DNA of 53,949 bases, from contig CAZRJG010000011.1 in the NCBI GenBank assembly GCA_964600365.1, forward strand, positions 1 through 53,949, in the 5' to 3' direction. Positions 51,426-53,949 of this stretch are shown here, piece by piece (positions within the stretch are counted from its first letter, which is position 1; every line of letters starts with the position of its first letter). A program made the translations under genes and the position numbers. This stretch comes from GCA-020352575 sp964600365. GTDB taxonomy: Bacteria; Actinomycetota; Acidimicrobiia; Spongiisociales; JAENVV01. Below the pieces are notes generated by a model that was given only the letters and a program-made list of their open reading frames with translations, ran no database searches and was not told where the DNA came from.

Positions 51426-51485
51426 TCAGCCGGCCAGGAGTGCTGACCGGATGGGACGGATGCCTGCGGTGCTCGTGGGCACCAT
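51426..51485 (-). CDS. Very short ORF, 19 residues
   Basis: ATG with AGGAG 5 bases upstream; begins M-V-P-T-S-T-A-G-I-R. It lies between the MerR remnant and the 38-residue ORF. Coding is uncertain; it may be part of the same leader. Confidence 0.25.
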   Translation of the reverse strand: MVPTSTAGIRPIRSALLAG

Positions 51486-51595
51486 CTGTCTCCTCTCCGG
51501 TGATCGTGCGACGCCTGGGTGGCGCCGGCGGGTGAACGGTACGCGGCCCGCGCAGGCCATGCAGGTGAATTACTCGAGATTCGCCACGACAGCCG

Positions 51596-51616
51596 AGCAC
51601 CTCCGAGATCGCATCG
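51596..51616 (+). repeat. 21-base inverted repeat, left arm
   Basis: Exact reverse complement of 51768-51788, beginning AGCACCTCCGAG. The two arms bracket 151 bases of the MerR-like remnant. Confidence 0.9.
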
Positions 51617-51767
51617 AGCGGCAACTCGAGTTCACGCAACGGCAGCACCTCCTGGAGTCGCTCGAGGTCGGCCCGGGAGTACACCCGGTACCCGGCTGCG
51701 GTGCGGTCGGACGGTTGGACGAGCCCGAGCTGGTCGTCGTGGTGAAGGGTGTGAGCGGTCGCCCCCG

Positions 51768-51788
51768 CGATGCGATCTCGGAGGTGCT
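51768..51788 (-). repeat. 21-base inverted repeat, right arm
   Basis: Partner of 51596-51616 in opposite orientation; occupies the place of the MerR N-terminus. Confidence 0.9.
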
Positions 51789-51851
51789 GCCATGCGGCGA
51801 ACGGACACCCTGACGTTGCGTCCGGGCCAAGGCGGTGTCCGGCGAGCCGAC

Positions 51852-53012
51852 CTATGGGGCCACCCAGGTGTGGACGTCGGCGGTCTGCGCCGGGAAGAGC
51901 ACCGCCATGAGGTCGGCCTGCGCGCCGAGCAGCACATCCGCGTGCCGCTCGGCGAGGCCCACGGCCCCGAGCGACCCCAGCACGAGATGGGCGAACAGGT
52001 CGGGGGGTACACCCGAGCCGCCAGCGGCAACCGGCGCATGCACCGGCCCCTCCGTCTGCACCGGGCCACACACGCCGTCGACCACCTCCAGCACGAACGA
52101 CCGGTCGTACTGTGACAGGAGGAACCTCCCCGACCAGCCGGCGAGGTCCGAGGTCGCGAGGCGGGCATCGAACTCGGGACGAAGGCGATCGAGGACTCCC
52201 GCCGGATCGGTGAGGCGGGCGTAGTAGGCGTACCCTGAGGGTTCGGTCCGACCGCCCACACCCGCGAGGTCCCGCAGGCCGGGGCGGTGGTAGATCCGGG
52301 CGGTCACGCCGTCGGCGAGCGCGGCTGCCACGGCTCGCACCCCGTCGATCGACGTGGCTGCGGTCTCCATCACGAACCGTTCGCTGCCGGATCCGTACCC
52401 GCGGGCCACTGCCCGTTCGACGCCATTCGACGCGATCACCACTCGATACAGCGAGGAGTCGATCACCCAGTGCCAGAGGTGGGCGGGATGGGCCACCGCC
52501 ACGCCCGCCGCCCCCTGGACCTCCTCCTGCATCTCCATGAGGAGGGGCACGTCGGCGTGCGTTGCGTCTTGTACCTCCCATCCGTCAGGGAGGACGAGCC
52601 CGTCAACCACCTGCTGGGACGGCTGCGGGATCGCGTACTCGTACCCGAGGCGCCGATAGAAGAACGGGATGCCCTCGATGACGTGGAACACACGATCGGG
52701 GTGCCGCGCATGGATCTCGGCGAAGATCGCTCGTTGGAGGCCCTTCCCCGTGTGCGAAGGGTCGGTCGCGACCACCTCGGCCTGGAGAGCCGGGAGCGCG
52801 ACTGAACCGATCCGGGCTGCCATCGGCACCACGACTGCACATGCAGCGAGGTGGCCGTCGACGCGGGCGACCACCCAGTCACCGGGTCGGGCATGGGGCC
52901 CCTCGAGCGACACCCGCACATCCTCGACGTCCTCGTCGCCGATCTGCTCACCAACGATCTCGTAGAGGCGGTCGTATTCCTCTCGGCGAATCGCTCCGAT
53001 CTCCGGGTCCAT
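51852..53012 (-). CDS. Eis-like GNAT acetyltransferase
   Basis: A 386-residue protein with the three-part build of Eis: an N-terminal GNAT domain (V-V-P-M, then V-A-T-D-P-S-H-T-G-K-G-L-Q-R-A, the acetyl-CoA loop), a second degenerate GNAT domain, and a C-terminal SCP2-like domain ending at the C-terminal carboxylate. F-Y-R-R-L-G-Y-E-Y closes the first domain. Mycobacterial Eis acetylates aminoglycosides at several positions; family members also modify proteins, and the substrate here is unknown. TAGCCT (53020-53025) ends 7 bases before the ATG. Divergent from clpB. Confidence 0.85.
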   Translation of the reverse strand: MDPEIGAIRREEYDRLYEIVGEQIGDEDVEDVRVSLEGPHARPGDWVVARVDGHLAACAVVVPMAARIGSVALPALQAEVVATDPSHTGKGLQRAIFAEIHARHPDRVFHVIEGIPFFYRRLGYEYAIPQPSQQVVDGLVLPDGWEVQDATHADVPLLMEMQEEVQGAAGVAVAHPAHLWHWVIDSSLYRVVIASNGVERAVARGYGSGSERFVMETAATSIDGVRAVAAALADGVTARIYHRPGLRDLAGVGGRTEPSGYAYYARLTDPAGVLDRLRPEFDARLATSDLAGWSGRFLLSQYDRSFVLEVVDGVCGPVQTEGPVHAPVAAGGSGVPPDLFAHLVLGSLGAVGLAERHADVLLGAQADLMAVLFPAQTADVHTWVAP

Positions 53013-53087
53013 GGACGAGAGGCTACGGCGATGCAGAACGGCAGCGCTCTCGAATCTACCCCGACCACCGCTCTACGCCCTATACCT

Positions 53088-53118
53088 GATATACTTCGAC
53101 TCAGATTTACTGATTCGA
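53088..53118 (+). promoter_or_regulatory. clpB promoter and operator-like inverted repeat
   Basis: An extended -10, TGATATACT (53087-53095), is followed by TCGACTCAG (53096-53104), a 5-base spacer and CTGATTCGA (53110-53118), an inverted repeat with one mismatch. The repeat covers the expected transcription start, as a heat-shock repressor site would, but it is not the HspR HAIR consensus. Confidence 0.55.
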
Positions 53119-53125
53119 GGAAGCC

Positions 53126-53949
53126 ATGCAGCCCGAGCGGCTCACCAGCGCAAGTCAACGCACCGTCTCCGCAGCCGTCGCCCTCGCAACCGAGCGGGAT
53201 CACCAGTTCGTCGAGCCGGTGCACCTCGGCCGCGCCCTCCTCGCCGAGACCGATGGGCTGGTGTACCCCCTCCTCCAGGCCCTCGAGATCGACCCCACCC
53301 GCCTGCGCGGCGCGTTCGACGAGGCCATGGGCTCGCTCCCCAAGGTGTACGGCGGCGAGCGGACCCTCTCCCCCGCCACTGCCCGGCTCCTCGAGTCGGC
53401 CGATCGCCACCGTACCCGGCTCGGAGACGACTACCTCTCCGTCGAGCACCTCATACTCGGCCTCGCTGATGACACGGGCGACGCAGGCACGGCACTGCAG
53501 TCCTTGGGCGCCACTCCCGATGCGGTCGCCGGCGCACTCACCCACCTCCGTGGCTCCCGCCGGGTGACGTCGGCCGACCCCGAGGCGACCCAGGACGCGC
53601 TCGCGAAGTACGGGCTGGACCTCACGGCCGACGCCCGGTCGGGGAAGCTCGACCCGGTCATCGGACGGGACGACGAGATCGGTCGGGTCATCCAAGTGCT
53701 CAGTCGACGCACGAAGAACAACCCCGTCCTCATCGGCGACCCCGGCGTGGGCAAGACCGCGATCGTCGAAGGCCTCGCACGACGCATCGCCGACAGCGAC
53801 GTCCCCGACAGCCTCTCGGGCAAGCGCGTGATCGCACTCGACCTCGGGGCACTCCTCGCCGGGGCGAAGTACCGCGGGGAGTTCGAGGAGCGCCTCAAGG
53901 CGGTGCTCGATGAGATCAAGGACGCCGCCGGGAACGTCATCACGTTCAT
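53126..53949 (+). CDS. clpB: ClpB disaggregase, N-terminal part
   Basis: The first 274 residues of an AAA+ chaperone that rescues aggregated proteins with DnaK; the gene runs past the window's end. The N-domain (1-145) reads Q-R-T-V-S-A-A-V-A-L-A-T-E-R-D-H-Q-F-V-E-P-V-H-L, closer to ClpB than ClpC. The first AAA+ module begins L-D-P-V-I-G-R-D-D-E-I and has Walker A G-D-P-G-V-G-K-T (204-211) and K-Y-R-G-E-F-E-E-R-L. GAGGAAG lies just before the ATG. Whether the middle M-domain exists cannot be seen. Confidence 0.9.
   Translation, partial: MQPERLTSASQRTVSAAVALATERDHQFVEPVHLGRALLAETDGLVYPLLQALEIDPTRLRGAFDEAMGSLPKVYGGERTLSPATARLLESADRHRTRLGDDYLSVEHLILGLADDTGDAGTALQSLGATPDAVAGALTHLRGSRRVTSADPEATQDALAKYGLDLTADARSGKLDPVIGRDDEIGRVIQVLSRRTKNNPVLIGDPGVGKTAIVEGLARRIADSDVPDSLSGKRVIALDLGALLAGAKYRGEFEERLKAVLDEIKDAAGNVITF

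Larger units (their letters stand above)
51596..51795 (-). pseudogene. Remnant of a MerR-family regulator
   Basis: On the minus strand the frame reads A-H-T-L-H-H-D-D-Q-L-G-L-V-Q-P-S-D-R, then T-A-A-G-Y-R-V-Y-S-R-A-D-L-E-R-L-Q and R-E-L-E-L-P-L-D-A-I-S-E-V-L, the DNA-binding region of TipA-like MerR regulators. The first turn-helix that should precede it is replaced by an inverted copy of the segment encoding D-A-I-S-E-V-L, and nothing MerR-like follows. About 55 residues survive out of 120-250 expected, so it is dead. Confidence 0.7.

Overview
The window looks like a scaffold piece from a high-GC actinobacterium, probably of the Acidimicrobiia type. The evidence is very high third-position GC, a NucS/EndoMS mismatch endonuclease, an F420-type (LLM) oxidoreductase, a DsbA-like protein resembling mycothiol-dependent nitroreductases, an EtfD-like (Rv0338c-type) membrane Fe-S oxidoreductase, an Eis-type acetyltransferase, a class I PPK2 and PspA. 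A run of exactly 100 N flanked by a 55-base duplication shows that it is a draft assembly. Family calls rest on motifs read by eye; no database search was possible.

Layout. 1-4.7 kb: end of a class-V aminotransferase, a MoaD-like/membrane fusion coupled to crcB, an M20 peptidase, nucS and trmL. 4.7-8.0 kb: a two-gene FtsX/LolD-type ABC exporter. 8.4-12.3 kb: small proteins, a thioredoxin and an SDR/acyl-CoA dehydrogenase operon with a palindromic operator. 12.4-13.5 kb: a PIN-domain toxin-antitoxin pair in less GC-rich DNA. 13.7-17.9 kb: an EamA transporter, EtfD-like oxidoreductase, a repeat cluster and pspA (split by the false gap). 18.0-20.4 kb: a TPM-domain membrane protein and a decayed histidine kinase. 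20.5-27.8 kb: bcp, udk-proC, a DsbA-like protein, DUF456, an AtuA-like/DUF2087 pair, DUF2269, serC and DUF2007. 27.9-31.5 kb: acyl-CoA carboxylase beta and alpha (biotin) subunits. 31.5-38.2 kb: plsC, transporters, an enoyl-CoA hydratase and M24 peptidase sharing a palindromic divergent promoter, and a nitronate-monooxygenase-like gene of different codon usage. 38.3-41.3 kb: metY-metX under a SAM-I riboswitch. 41.3-53.0 kb: PPK2, an isocitrate dehydrogenase remnant, an LLM oxidoreductase, two GAF-GGDEF proteins, hydrolases, a cPGS-like/carbamate kinase pair, a second metY with an alpha/beta hydrolase, a MerR remnant and an Eis-like acetyltransferase. 53.1 kb to the end: start of clpB.

Themes. 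Fatty-acid/acyl-CoA metabolism recurs (SDR, acyl-CoA dehydrogenase, EtfD-like electron exit, carboxylase, hydratase). Sulfur amino-acid synthesis appears twice. At 21 genes a TANNNT hexamer ends exactly 6 or 7 bases before the start codon, so leaderless transcription seems to be the standard mode here. The most unusual element is the metYX leader. From 5' to 3' it has a consensus promoter, a SAM-I aptamer, a 33-codon ORF with its own ribosome binding site and the peptide run M-P-M-C-M-C-M-S-C, and a 10-bp stem whose 5' arm begins at the last Cys codon. This reads like a tandem riboswitch plus Met/Cys translation-dependent attenuator.
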